Assembly (NCBI GenBank): GCA_019637685.1
Contig: JAHBVF010000032.1
Coordinates: 1 to 64,000, forward strand
From: Caldilineaceae bacterium
Lineage (GTDB): Bacteria; Chloroflexota; Anaerolineae; Caldilineales; Caldilineaceae
Reading direction: 5' to 3'
DNA length: 64,000 nucleotides
The notes beneath the pieces are model-generated. The model did no database searches and was not told where the DNA came from. It saw only the letters and a list, made by a program, of their open reading frames with translations. How positions within the stretch are numbered: position 1 is the stretch's first letter; every line of letters starts with the position of its first letter. The position numbers were made by a program, and so were the translations under genes. Below are positions 30,941-40,972 of this stretch, in pieces.

Positions 30941-31708
30941 TCAGCGTAGCTGTTCTTCCTGTTGTATGAACAGGGGATAGAAATAGTTTAGCGCTTTGGT
31001 CATATCACCACTGCTGCCCACCTGTGTCCATCGCATATCTTTCTCTCCCACCATTCGGATATCGACGGTGTGGGCGATCCCGCTGATGCAATCGATGTGA
31101 TCCAGAAAGGGATCCGTGTAGGCTCGCTCGACAGCATAGGCCAGCATGTGGGCAAACATCGAACGGGAAATCTTGAAGATGCCCAGGGAAACGAGGAATG
31201 GGGTTTGCTGGGCGTTGCTCTCTTCGCCGCGGAGTGCGAAAGCTAGCAGCCGGTTGTTGATTCCTTCTGCCAGGATGCTGGTGGCCGGCTGCCTGCTGGT
31301 GGAAACGAGCACACCGTTGGGCTGGGCCATTGTCTGCGCGAGCTGGATAAGCCGCGTCTCAAAGAGAATATTGGATTCGATGAGGAGAAAGGGGAATTGG
31401 ATTTTGGACACGGCCCGCCGCAACGCGTACATGGACCCGAAGTCGGCAAAGAGGGCATCATACATCACTTCTACAGCCGGGTTTTCCGAGACGATCTGAA
31501 GCGCTTTCGAGCGCTGGCCCGTGACAATCAGAATTTTCTTGAAGCCGGACTTTACCAACTGCTCCACGGTGCATTGGACAAGCGTCCGTCCATTCACTTC
31601 CACCAGGCCATACGAAAGATTCTCCACCTCGTCATTATGGCGGGGATGATTGCCTGCGAGTAAGAGGACGGCGGTATGTACAGAGTTTGGGCTGTTCATA
31701 TGATCCAT
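30941..31708 (-). CDS. Nucleotidyltransferase-fold protein with degenerate active-site motif
   Basis: This 255-residue protein has the sugar-nucleotide pyrophosphorylase layout: TAVLLLAGNHPRHNDEVENLSYGLVEVNGRTLVQCTVEQLVKSGFKKILIVTGQR described in pieces. The loop usually reading GxGxR is NHPRH, and the usual P-K-x-L is S-Y-G-L, so the catalytic Lys is missing. Later parts (SMYALRRAV, FLLIESNILFE, QVGSSGDMTKAL) keep the fold, like phosphocholine or inositol-phosphate cytidylyltransferases. It may bind but not transfer nucleotides, or use other residues. The start is either of two ATGs, at 31708 or 31699. Confidence 0.65.
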   Translation of the reverse strand: MDHMNSPNSVHTAVLLLAGNHPRHNDEVENLSYGLVEVNGRTLVQCTVEQLVKSGFKKILIVTGQRSKALQIVSENPAVEVMYDALFADFGSMYALRRAVSKIQFPFLLIESNILFETRLIQLAQTMAQPNGVLVSTSRQPATSILAEGINNRLLAFALRGEESNAQQTPFLVSLGIFKISRSMFAHMLAYAVERAYTDPFLDHIDCISGIAHTVDIRMVGEKDMRWTQVGSSGDMTKALNYFYPLFIQQEEQLR

Positions 31709-31829
31709 TCAATGATCGAATCAGCGAATAAATGATATGTCATTTTTCGCATTCGGTCTAATCAGGCATAACCTGAACTGTATTGTCGTCTTGTATGGAT
31801 AGAATGACATATAGGTATTGCGGGCTATA

Positions 31830-31858
31830 TTACGGCTCAGTGCTGGATGGGGTATACT
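31830..31858 (+). promoter_or_regulatory. Putative promoter of the sensor kinase gene
   Basis: TTACGG (31830-31835) and TATACT (31853-31858) are 17 bp apart, with the ATG 30 bp downstream of the -10. Confidence 0.6.
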
Positions 31859-31887
31859 GATGGGCACAGCAAGAAAGAGCAGCCGCT

Positions 31888-33999
31888 ATGACCTTTTCCA
31901 CCCAGCCAAAATCTGTGGATGCCAACGGAGACAACTCGATTTCTCTGGCCCGGGCTTGTGTGCCAGGATTGCTGCTGCTTGGGATCGAACTGGCGGGATT
32001 GCTTATGGCTGCCCGTCTGGTCGATCTGGAGATCACTCCCTTTTCCGCGGGGGTTGCCCTGCTCATTGCCGGCAGCGGACTGGTGATGCCGGTGCTGCGG
32101 CCAGGCGCGGACACCCGTTTGGCCGCCATTCTGGCCGTTCTGTTGGCCGGGCTTTTGGTGGTCCCCTTCGACCTCTCTTCGGTTAATCTGTCCACGTCTG
32201 GCCCATTGCTCCACTACTTGACCCTTCACACACTGTTGCGCTACCTCAACGGCACATTGGCCATTCCCGTGGCTCTCCATCTCGTGTCCGGATTTCCCCA
32301 ACGCAGCCCCGCGGCCATGAAAGCGGCCACGTCGAACCGCCAGTTGCTGATCTTTTATCTCATCTCTTCCTTGCTTACCATTGGGGTGCTGGTCGTCCCC
32401 CAGGGCGGCTTACGGGTTGCCATTGGCATTCCAATGATAGGCTGGATGATCTTCCTGCTCGCCCTGGCCCACATCCAATTGATCCGTGTGAGCCGGGAGC
32501 CAGACCCGGCCTGGCTGCGTTCGGCCCACCAGGCCCGCCTGCTGCTGCTGGGTTTTCTGTTGGCCGAGGCTCCCCTGCTGCTGCGCCTGCTTCTGTCGGG
32601 CTTAGGCTGGCCCCAGGCAATCCCCTATAACACGGCCCTTCTCTTTCAGGTCTTTGTGCCCTTGACAGTGGCCTATGCCATCCGCCAGCACGATCTGTTC
32701 GAGATCGATGCCACTGTGCGGCGCGCCCTGGCCTACACGATTGTCTCTGCTGTGCTGCTCGGCATCTATTTTGGCTTCACATACTTTCTCAGCCAATTGC
32801 TGTCGGAGCTGCTGCCCCAATTCCAGGCCGCGGCCATTTTGCTGGGGCTGGTGGCCGCGGCCCTGGCCTTCCGTCCCCTCTACACCCGGCTCGTCCGTTT
32901 TGTCGACAAACTTTTTTATCCCGAACGCCTGGCTTTTGCCCAGGTGATAGCCGATGTGCGCGCCCGTCTGCAACAGGTTGCCACCCGCCGCCAGATTGTC
33001 ACGCTGCTGGAAGATGATCTGCCTGCTGGTCTGAACAGCCTGTGGGGCACGCTCGTCTTTGCCCCGGCCCACGATCTGCCCGGCCGGCGGGAGACGCCCC
33101 CGGCCTGGAATGGACGGATGATTGTGGGAGAGCGGATGCTGGGACGGTATTGGCTCGGCCCCCGACGCAGCGGTCTGGCCTATGGCCCGGAGGAGCAGGC
33201 CCAGCTTGCTGCCGTGATTTCCCAGGCGGGTCTGGCCCTGGCCTATGCCGAAGCGCTGGAGGATCTCAACGAACTCAACCGCAATCTGGAGCGGGAGGTA
33301 CGGGTGCAGACCGCCCAGGTGCTCGATCAGCAGCGCGCCCTGGCCGTGACCGAGGAACGGCAACGGCTGGCCCGGGACCTGCACGATTCCGTCACCCAGA
33401 CCCTCTTCAGCATCAGTCTGGGCAGCCGGGCACTGAGCAAACTGGCCCCGCGAGACCCCCAGGCCACAGCCCAGGGATTGGTCGAGCAGGAAGCCGCCGC
33501 GCAGCAGGCCCTGGCCGAAATGCGTGCACTTTTGGCCCAGTTGCGTTCGCCCCTGTTGGCCGAGGGCGATCTGACCCAGGCGCTACGCGCCCATTGCGCC
33601 CAACTGGCCGGTTTGGGGTTGACTGTGCGCCTGGAAATATCCCCGGAAATGTCCCTGGAAACATCGGGTGGGTTGCCCGTGTCGGGTGCGGTCAGCAGCG
33701 AACTGCTCAATATCGCGCGCGAGGCCCTGCACAACACACTGAAGCACGCGGGCGTCTCCACTGCCACCTGCCGTCTGGCCAGGGAAGCGGACGACATTGT
33801 GCTGACGGTGCAGGATGCGGGCGGCGGGTTTGCGACGGTTGCCGGGGCTTCCCGACCGGGCCACGGATTGGGCCTGCACTCTATGGCCGAGCGGGCCGAG
33901 AAGATCGGGGGAACTTTGACTATCGACGCTCTCCCCGGTCAAGGAACGACAGTCACTGTGCGGGTCTCGCAGGCCAACGCCAGTCTTGCCGGGCAGTAA
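31888..33999 (+). CDS. Membrane sensor histidine kinase, NarL/DegS (HisKA_3) type
   Basis: This 703-residue protein has about ten membrane spans in residues 23-345, then a GAF-like region (about 355-455), a coiled coil (459-490), and the HisKA_3 phosphoacceptor helix with RQRLARDLHDSVTQTLFS (His at about 498). The ATPase domain has an N box (REALHNTLKHA), G1 (DAGGGF) and G2 (GLGLHSMAERA). It autophosphorylates and passes phosphate to a NarL-type response regulator. No response regulator is next to it, so it is an orphan in this window. The signal is unknown; the many-span sensor suggests a membrane or lipid-soluble stimulus. Confidence 0.93.
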   Translation: MTFSTQPKSVDANGDNSISLARACVPGLLLLGIELAGLLMAARLVDLEITPFSAGVALLIAGSGLVMPVLRPGADTRLAAILAVLLAGLLVVPFDLSSVNLSTSGPLLHYLTLHTLLRYLNGTLAIPVALHLVSGFPQRSPAAMKAATSNRQLLIFYLISSLLTIGVLVVPQGGLRVAIGIPMIGWMIFLLALAHIQLIRVSREPDPAWLRSAHQARLLLLGFLLAEAPLLLRLLLSGLGWPQAIPYNTALLFQVFVPLTVAYAIRQHDLFEIDATVRRALAYTIVSAVLLGIYFGFTYFLSQLLSELLPQFQAAAILLGLVAAALAFRPLYTRLVRFVDKLFYPERLAFAQVIADVRARLQQVATRRQIVTLLEDDLPAGLNSLWGTLVFAPAHDLPGRRETPPAWNGRMIVGERMLGRYWLGPRRSGLAYGPEEQAQLAAVISQAGLALAYAEALEDLNELNRNLEREVRVQTAQVLDQQRALAVTEERQRLARDLHDSVTQTLFSISLGSRALSKLAPRDPQATAQGLVEQEAAAQQALAEMRALLAQLRSPLLAEGDLTQALRAHCAQLAGLGLTVRLEISPEMSLETSGGLPVSGAVSSELLNIAREALHNTLKHAGVSTATCRLAREADDIVLTVQDAGGGFATVAGASRPGHGLGLHSMAERAEKIGGTLTIDALPGQGTTVTVRVSQANASLAGQ

Positions 34000-34103
34000 A
34001 TACAGGCGGGATCCGCGCCTGTGGACGACGCGCCAAACCACACTTTTCCAAGGACTGCACGGGTCCGGTAATCGCACGTCCAGGTTTTGTCCGAACTTTT
34101 CTT

Positions 34104-34131
34104 TTGATAGTAGCCCCGGTTAAGGTATAAT
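34104..34131 (+). promoter_or_regulatory. Promoter of the peptide ABC transporter operon, with long leader
   Basis: TTGATA (34104-34109) and TATAAT (34126-34131) are 16 bp apart, a strong match. The first gene starts at 34375, leaving a leader of about 235 bases. That leader holds no ORF or riboswitch that I can recognise; a small GCGCA/TGCGC hairpin is near 34329-34345. The remainder of the gap from 34000 holds a 7-bp hairpin (34002-34022, ACAGGCG/CGCCTGT) just after the kinase stop, without a T-run. Confidence 0.75.
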
Positions 34132-34374
34132 AGTTACTTCTGCGTCACAAACAGAGCGAATCGGGAACAAATAATGTAGAGATGGTTTGGTGTTCGAGCC
34201 ATTTCAAAATTGTTTTGTTCAGGGGTTTCGCCGGCGCAAGCGCTATTTCCGCATCTTCCCGTTTCCCCCTCGTTGCTGCCTACACTTCCACTCGCTACTC
34301 TGTGCAAAAACACTGAGCGGTAAATGACTGCGCATTTCTTTGCGCGTCAAAATCAGTAAAGGAGAAGTAACCTT

Positions 34375-36075
34375 ATGGCGAATTCAGAAAGAATTCACCC
34401 ACTTGTATTGCAAGCCCAGGATAAGCTCGCGGCGGGTCGCATTGACCGCCGGGAATTCCTGCGCTATGCCACACTGCTTGGCACATCCCTGACCGCGGCC
34501 ACTGTGTTGGCCGCCTGTGGTCAGCCCGCGGCTGCGCCCGCTGCCGGAGACGCGCCTGCTGCTGCCGACGCGCCTGCCGCCGCCGATGCCCCCACTGCTG
34601 CACCCACGGGCGGCATTCAGCGCGGTGGAACCCTGCGCCGGGCCATGACCCTGCCGCTGATCGACCACCCGGCCCGTTTTTCCTGGACCCAACAGGCCAA
34701 TGTGGCCCGGCAGATCGGCGAATATCTGACCCTTACCGGCCCGGATAACATCACCCGCCCCTATCTGCTGGAAAGCTGGGACGCCAGCGACGACGTGAAG
34801 ACCTGGACGCTGCATCTGCGCCAGGGCATCAAGTTCAACAACGGCGACGAACTCACCGCGGACGATGTGATGTTCTCCTTTGGCCAGTGGCTGGATGAGA
34901 GCGTCGGTTCGTCTATGCTCGGTCTGCTCTCCTATTTGGGCGGCATTGACAATGTGGAAAAGGTGGACGACTACACCATCCGCCTCAATCTGGAGAATGC
35001 CAACATCGGCGTGCCGGAGCATCTCTTCCACTATCCGGCGATTATTCTCCACCGGGATTTTGAGGGCGATTACATCAAACAGCCCATCGGCACCGGCGCG
35101 TTCACGCTGGAAGAATACGCCGAAGGCGAGCGGGCAGTGCTCAAGGCCCGTCCCGACTACTGGCAGATGGGCGAAGACAGCAGCCCATTGCCCTATTTGG
35201 ACGAGATTATCTACGTGGCGCTGGACAAAGACGCGTCCGTGGCCGCGCTGCAATCCGGCCAGGTGGACAGTATGTACCAGCCCCGCCCGGTGGACTGGCA
35301 GGCCCTGAGCGCCTTTCCTGATGTAACGGTGAAGGCAGCCAGCACAGCCCAGTGTTTCCTCATTCGTATGCGCGTGGACCTGGAGCCGTGGGACGACAAC
35401 CGCGTGCGCACGGCCATGAAAATGTGCCAGGATCGGGAGAAGATTCTCCAGCTTTCCTACTACGGCGAGGGCGACCTCTCCATCGATGCCCACGTGGCCC
35501 CGGTTCATCCGGCCTATGCGGAGAAGCCCATCCCCGCCTACGATCCCGAAGGCGCAATGGCCCTGCTGGAAGAATACGCGGCAGAGAAGGGCTTGGAACT
35601 GCCCCTGAAGGTGACACTGGCGACGAAGAACGACGAATCCGAGCCAGAGATTGCCGCTGCCCTGAAAGAATTGGCCCTGCCTGGCGGCTTCGACATCGAC
35701 CTGGACATCACCGAACCCAATGGCTATTGGGATCGCTGGACCGAAGTGGACCTGGGCATCACATCCTGGACCCATCGGGCGCTGGACACAATGGTGTTGC
35801 CCCTGGCCTATACCGAAGAGGCCATCGGCAATTGGAACGAGACTCGCTGGGTTGACGAGGAGTTCACTACGCTGGTGCGCCAGGCTGAAGCCACACTGGA
35901 TGTGGAAGCCCGCCGGGAGCTGATGTCCCAGATTGAGGACATTATGCAGGAGCGGGGTTCCATCGGCAACAGCTATTGGAAGCGGGTCTGGAACATCACC
36001 AGCAACGCCTTCCACGGCATCGAAGCCCATCCCACCGATTTCGACCTGCTCTATGAGGTGTGGAAAGAGGCATAA
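34375..36075 (+). CDS. Peptide/oligopeptide ABC transporter substrate-binding lipoprotein (SBP family 5)
   Basis: This 566-residue protein has a twin-arginine motif (DRREFLRYATLLG, about 23-35) followed by a lipobox LAAC (about 45-48), so it is probably exported by Tat and anchored by lipid. An Ala/Pro spacer (50-78) leads to the family 5 fold (TLRRAMTLPLIDHPARFSW, WTLHLRQGIKFNNGDELTADDVMFSF). The family binds peptides, nickel or sugars' derivatives; the ligand here is not clear. AAAGGAGA lies upstream. It is followed by permease and ATPase genes of the same transporter. Confidence 0.93.
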   Translation: MANSERIHPLVLQAQDKLAAGRIDRREFLRYATLLGTSLTAATVLAACGQPAAAPAAGDAPAAADAPAAADAPTAAPTGGIQRGGTLRRAMTLPLIDHPARFSWTQQANVARQIGEYLTLTGPDNITRPYLLESWDASDDVKTWTLHLRQGIKFNNGDELTADDVMFSFGQWLDESVGSSMLGLLSYLGGIDNVEKVDDYTIRLNLENANIGVPEHLFHYPAIILHRDFEGDYIKQPIGTGAFTLEEYAEGERAVLKARPDYWQMGEDSSPLPYLDEIIYVALDKDASVAALQSGQVDSMYQPRPVDWQALSAFPDVTVKAASTAQCFLIRMRVDLEPWDDNRVRTAMKMCQDREKILQLSYYGEGDLSIDAHVAPVHPAYAEKPIPAYDPEGAMALLEEYAAEKGLELPLKVTLATKNDESEPEIAAALKELALPGGFDIDLDITEPNGYWDRWTEVDLGITSWTHRALDTMVLPLAYTEEAIGNWNETRWVDEEFTTLVRQAEATLDVEARRELMSQIEDIMQERGSIGNSYWKRVWNITSNAFHGIEAHPTDFDLLYEVWKEA

Positions 36076-36084
36076 CCCCTTTTG

Positions 36085-36124
36085 CCAATGGTACGGGCAC
36101 GATGTATCGTGCCCGTACCATTGG
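36085..36124. repeat. Perfect 19-bp palindrome between transporter genes
   Basis: CCAATGGTACGGGCACGAT (36085-36103), two bases, then its exact reverse complement (36106-36124). It begins 9 bp after the binding-protein stop. It resembles widespread REP-like palindromes of the 'gtacgggcacgatg' kind. Without a T-run it could stabilise the upstream mRNA and lower expression of downstream genes, as is usual for binding-protein operons. Confidence 0.9.
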
Positions 36125-36213
36125 AGCGTCCGTACACTGGAGAAATTTCTCCGTTCTCACACCCACCCACCCTCATTCGCCGACCCACAGACCCCGTCCA
36201 CACGGAGCCGCTC

Positions 36214-37515
36214 ATGGCAAAATTTTTGCTACGCAGTCTGATTTCGACCTTTGTTACGATTTTGCTTGTGTCCATCGCGCTCTTCTTTCTGTTGGAGGTG
36301 GGCAGTGGAGACATTTCCGTTAAAATCCTGGGCGTCTTTTCCACAGAAGAACAGCGGGCCTCCTATCGCGCCCAATTGGGATTGGACGCGCCCAGTTGGC
36401 AGCGCTATACAGATTGGCTGATCGGCAATGACTGGCGTGCTGCCGGCTACACTGGCTTTCCCCTCGTCACGCAGGACAATTTGCAGACCGGCGAAGCGGA
36501 GTGGTGGGCGGATGTGAACGGCACGCTGACCCGTTGGACGATGGAGGAAGGCGAGCTTCTTGTGCTCAGCCGCCAGCCCGACGGCAGCAGCGATCAGCAG
36601 CCCGCGGCCGCGGATGTCTGGCAGATGGGTGAAAATGGCGAGGAATTCTTCTGGGGTGTGGACACAAAGGGCAATGCCGTCAAATGGGTGCGGGGCGCGG
36701 GCGAGGCTGTGTGGGTGCTGACCAAAGCCGGTCTGCGCCAGGAGGGCGACGGCCCCCGCCAGTACATTCCCCTGCGCAAGGGACTGGTGCGGGGCGATCC
36801 GGGCAAATCCCTGCAAACCGCCCGCCCGGTGGCTGTGACACTATTCCCCCGGGTGCGCAATACACTGATTCTGGCCGGGGTGGCCTTTCTGGTGGTAATG
36901 CCTCTGGCCCTGCTGCTGGGAATTATCGCGGGCATCAACGAAGGCAAATGGATCGACCGCCTTATCTCCATCACCAGCCTGGGCGCGACAGCCACACCGG
37001 AATTTGTGACAGGCGTCTTTCTGATCCTCGTCTTTGGCATCTGGCTGAAATGGCTGCCCGCGGTATCGGTCTTTTTGAGTTCCGACGCTATCTTCCAGGA
37101 CCCAAAACTAATCGCTTTGCCTGTCCTCACGCTTACGGCAGTTGAGCTGGGCTACGTGGCGCGTATGACCCGTGCGTCGATGGTGGAGGTGATGGACTCG
37201 GCCTACATCCGCACCGCGATTATCAAAGGGATGCCCTACAGCCGGGTGGTTCTGCGCCACGCGGTGCGCAACGCGCTGATGGCCCCCATCACAATTATTA
37301 TGCTGCATGTGAACTGGCTGATCGGTGGGGTTGTCGTCGTCGAAGTGCTCTTCGGCTTTCCGGGCCTGGGCAAATACATCTACGACGCGGCCATCTTTGG
37401 CGATTTCAACGCGGTGGAAGCCGCGGCGATGCTGACCGTCACGATTGCCATCGCCACCCGGCTCGTCGGCGACTTGGCCTATACTTTTCTGAACCCGCGC
37501 ATTCGCTATGCGTGA
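36214..37515 (+). CDS. Peptide ABC transporter permease, DppB type, with large periplasmic insert
   Basis: This 433-residue permease has a first membrane span (7-29), then the BPD_transp_1 domain at about 215-430 with the EAA-type loop (RMTRASMVEVMDSAYIRTAIIKGMPYSRVVLRHAVRNAL). Family members usually have 310-340 residues. The extra length is an outside segment at about 60-180 (EAEWWADVNGTLTRWTMEEGELLVLSRQ and so on) that looks like a small beta-rich domain. The ATG at 36214 has GGAG before it; the frame is open to 36082 but crosses the palindrome. It pairs with the next gene to form the membrane channel. Confidence 0.92.
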   Translation: MAKFLLRSLISTFVTILLVSIALFFLLEVGSGDISVKILGVFSTEEQRASYRAQLGLDAPSWQRYTDWLIGNDWRAAGYTGFPLVTQDNLQTGEAEWWADVNGTLTRWTMEEGELLVLSRQPDGSSDQQPAAADVWQMGENGEEFFWGVDTKGNAVKWVRGAGEAVWVLTKAGLRQEGDGPRQYIPLRKGLVRGDPGKSLQTARPVAVTLFPRVRNTLILAGVAFLVVMPLALLLGIIAGINEGKWIDRLISITSLGATATPEFVTGVFLILVFGIWLKWLPAVSVFLSSDAIFQDPKLIALPVLTLTAVELGYVARMTRASMVEVMDSAYIRTAIIKGMPYSRVVLRHAVRNALMAPITIIMLHVNWLIGGVVVVEVLFGFPGLGKYIYDAAIFGDFNAVEAAAMLTVTIAIATRLVGDLAYTFLNPRIRYA

Positions 37516-37519
37516 CAAT

Positions 37520-37584
37520 CCGTAGTGCGTGGTATGTGAACTGGCACTGATGCTGGTTCACGTACTACGCATTACGCACTACGG
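37520..37584. repeat. Inverted repeat between the two permease genes
   Basis: CCGTAGTGCGT (37520-37530) pairs with ACGCACTACGG (37574-37584), and inner GTGAAC/GTTCAC halves extend the hairpin. The element fills almost the whole gap. Confidence 0.8.
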
Positions 37585-37592
37585 AGTATTCT

Positions 37593-38522
<930 letters not shown>

Positions 38523-38526
38523 GAGA

Positions 38527-38605
38527 CTGGGAATTGGAGATTGGGGACTCGGTAGCGTCCGACGCCCCGCTCCCCAGCCCCCGCTCCCCGATTCCTAATC
38601 CCCAG
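38527..38605. repeat. Imperfect palindrome between permease and ATPase genes
   Basis: CTGGGAATTGGAGATTGGGG at the left pairs imperfectly with CCCCGATTCCTAATCCCCAG at the right, around a GC-rich centre. It supplies the AGGAG ribosome site of the next gene at its right edge. It is one of four different palindromes in the gaps of this operon. Confidence 0.75.
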
Positions 38606-38614
38606 GAGAATTTC

Positions 38615-40792
38615 GTGCCAGCAACTGCTGAATTGATAACCCCAACCGAAGGTATCCGCCGACCCGATGAAATGCCAGTCCTGCGCGTCGACGATCTTTC
38701 CATTGCCTACAAAGTGCGCGGGGGCGAAGTGGAGGCTGTGCAGGATGTCTCCTTCGAGATTTACCGGGGCGAGAGCTTTGGGGTGGTGGGCGAGTCGGGC
38801 TGCGGCAAGAGCACAGTCGCCTGGTCTATTGTCAATTTTCTGGGGGCCAATGGCTATGTGAAGCGAGGACGTATCCTCTTTCAGGGCCAGGAACTGGTGG
38901 GCAGAGACCCGGAAGAACTGCGTCGGCTGCGGGGGGATCAGATCGCAATGGTCTATCAGGACCCTATGCAGGCGCTCAACCCGTCCATGCGCCTGGGCGA
39001 CCAGATGGCCGAAGTGCTGACCGTCCATCGAGGCATCAGCCGGGCCGAGGCTGACAAGCGTTGTGTGCAGATGCTGGAGCGGGTCTATATGCCCGACCCC
39101 AAAAATGTGATGGGGCGCTATCCCCACCAGATTTCCGGCGGCCAGCAGCAGCGGGTCGTCATCGCTATGGCCCTGCTCAACAATCCGGCCCTGCTCATAA
39201 TGGACGAGCCGACGACTGCTCTGGACGTGACTGTCGAGGCGGCTGTGCTGGACTTAATCGACGAATTGCGCCACGAGTTCGACACGGCCATCCTCTTTAT
39301 CAGCCACAATCTGGGCGTTGTCGCCCGGGTCTGCAACCGGGTGGGTGTGATGTACGCAGGCGAGATGGTGGAGCGCGCGCCGGTGGCCGAGGTTTTTGCC
39401 CGGCCCAGCCACCCCTACACCCAGGGACTGATTCGCTGTGTGCCCAAACTGGGCGCGGACAGATCCAGCAGTGTTCTCTATCCTATTCGCGGGCGTGTGC
39501 CTGCGCCGGACAAACGGCCCTCTGGCTGTGGTTTCAATCCCCGCTGCGACTACACAGAAGATCGCTGCCGAACCGAAAAACCCAAACTTCGCCCCTTGTC
39601 CCAGGGCCGCCTGACCGATCTCCACTCTGTGCGCTGCCACTTTGCCGAGGAGATTGATCCCGGCGCGTGGACACCGCCCGAGGATATGGAGATTCCACTT
39701 ATCGACGGGGCGAACCGGGCGGCGGAACTGGCTGCCGCCGAGACAATCCTGCGTGTGGACGGGCTGGCAAAGTATTATCCGGTCAGCGGCAATTCGGTCA
39801 AGGATATGCTGGGCCTGGGCAAAAAGCGCCAGGTGAAGGCTGTCAATGGCGTCTCGTTTGAAGTGCCCAGGGGCAGCACACTGGGCATTGTGGGCGAATC
39901 GGGCTGCGGCAAATCCACGCTGATCCGCACGATTATTGGTCTGGAAGAGACCAGCGGCGGCCAGGCCCAATTTCTGGGCGTGGACATTACCAACGATCTG
40001 GCGGATCGCAGCAGCCAGATCATCGAAGAGTTGCAGATGGTTTTCCAGAACCCCGACTCCACAATGAACCCGTCCTACACTGTCGGTCAGCAAATTGGGC
40101 GGCCTCTGCGCCGTTTTGCCAAAGTCAGCAGCCGGCAGGAGGAGCAGGCCGAGGTCATCCGTCTGCTCAATGCCGTGCGGCTGGACGGCAGCTACTACGA
40201 CCGCCTGCCCCGGCAACTGAGCGGCGGCGAGAAGCAGCGGGTGGGCATTGCCCGTGCCCTGGCCTCCCGCCCGGAATTGGTGCTGTGCGACGAGCCGGTC
40301 AGCGCGCTGGATGTCTCCGTGCAGGCAGCGGTGCTCAATCTGCTGATGGAAGTGCAGGCCGAGTACGGCACGACAATGCTCTTTGTGGCCCACGACCTGA
40401 GTGTGGTGCGCTTCTTCTCGGACAGCGTAGCGGTGATGTATCTGGGCCAGGTGATGGAGATCGGCCCGGCAGAGGCCATCTACGCGCCGCCCTACCACCC
40501 CTACACCGAAGCCCTGCTCTCGGCTGTGCCCATTCCCGATCCCAGCGCGAAACAGGCCCACATCCGGCTGGAGGGCAACGTGCCCAGCCCACTCAATCCA
40601 CCCAGCGGTTGCCCTTTTCACACCCGCTGTCCCCGCCGTGGACTGCTGCCCGACAACGGGGCCATCTGCGCCCAGGAGGTGCCGCCCTGGCAGGAGGCCG
40701 CGGACGGTCACCGCATTTTCTGTCATATCCCGCTGGAGACGCTGGCGGGGATGGAGCCGGTGATTCAGACTGGGCCAGTGAGTGCCGGTTGA
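38615..40792 (+). CDS. Fused peptide ABC transporter ATPase (DppD-DppF)
   Basis: This 725-residue protein holds two complete ATPases. Each has a Walker A GESGCGKST, a signature (SGGQQQR in the first, LSGGEKQR in the second) and a Walker B (LLIMDEPTTALD; LVLCDEPVSALD), followed by an oligopeptide-transporter C-terminal region with clustered Cys (CGFNPRCDYTEDRC; CPFHTRCP...C). Two separate proteins usually fill these roles. The GTG at 38615 has AGGAG seven bases upstream and was preferred; the frame is open further but crosses the palindrome. A later ATG before PVLRVDD is another option. Confidence 0.93.
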   Translation: MPATAELITPTEGIRRPDEMPVLRVDDLSIAYKVRGGEVEAVQDVSFEIYRGESFGVVGESGCGKSTVAWSIVNFLGANGYVKRGRILFQGQELVGRDPEELRRLRGDQIAMVYQDPMQALNPSMRLGDQMAEVLTVHRGISRAEADKRCVQMLERVYMPDPKNVMGRYPHQISGGQQQRVVIAMALLNNPALLIMDEPTTALDVTVEAAVLDLIDELRHEFDTAILFISHNLGVVARVCNRVGVMYAGEMVERAPVAEVFARPSHPYTQGLIRCVPKLGADRSSSVLYPIRGRVPAPDKRPSGCGFNPRCDYTEDRCRTEKPKLRPLSQGRLTDLHSVRCHFAEEIDPGAWTPPEDMEIPLIDGANRAAELAAAETILRVDGLAKYYPVSGNSVKDMLGLGKKRQVKAVNGVSFEVPRGSTLGIVGESGCGKSTLIRTIIGLEETSGGQAQFLGVDITNDLADRSSQIIEELQMVFQNPDSTMNPSYTVGQQIGRPLRRFAKVSSRQEEQAEVIRLLNAVRLDGSYYDRLPRQLSGGEKQRVGIARALASRPELVLCDEPVSALDVSVQAAVLNLLMEVQAEYGTTMLFVAHDLSVVRFFSDSVAVMYLGQVMEIGPAEAIYAPPYHPYTEALLSAVPIPDPSAKQAHIRLEGNVPSPLNPPSGCPFHTRCPRRGLLPDNGAICAQEVPPWQEAADGHRIFCHIPLETLAGMEPVIQTGPVSAG

Positions 40793-40831
40793 GTAGCATC
40801 GGAATCCATCGGATTCTGCGTCTTCGAGGCG

Positions 40832-40892
40832 TATCGAAACCAATGCGAACGGGTGATAAGAAGAATCTTCGTCAACCCGCTTGGTTTCGATA
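40832..40892. repeat. Inverted repeat after the ABC transporter operon
   Basis: TATCGAAACCA (40832-40842) pairs with TGGTTTCGATA (40882-40892), with GGGT/ACCC inside. It lies 40 bp after the ATPase stop and has no T-run. Confidence 0.75.
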
Positions 40893-40972
40893 TGGCGGGA
40901 AACTGCCCCCGCCTACCCAACCGGCGCTGGTCTTGATACACTGCAACACCGAAATTATCCAGGAGAATTCCT

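Noticed and set aside
34132..34374. Riboswitch in the long leader of the binding-protein gene
   Set aside because: No conserved aptamer core was recognised; only a small hairpin near the start is visible.
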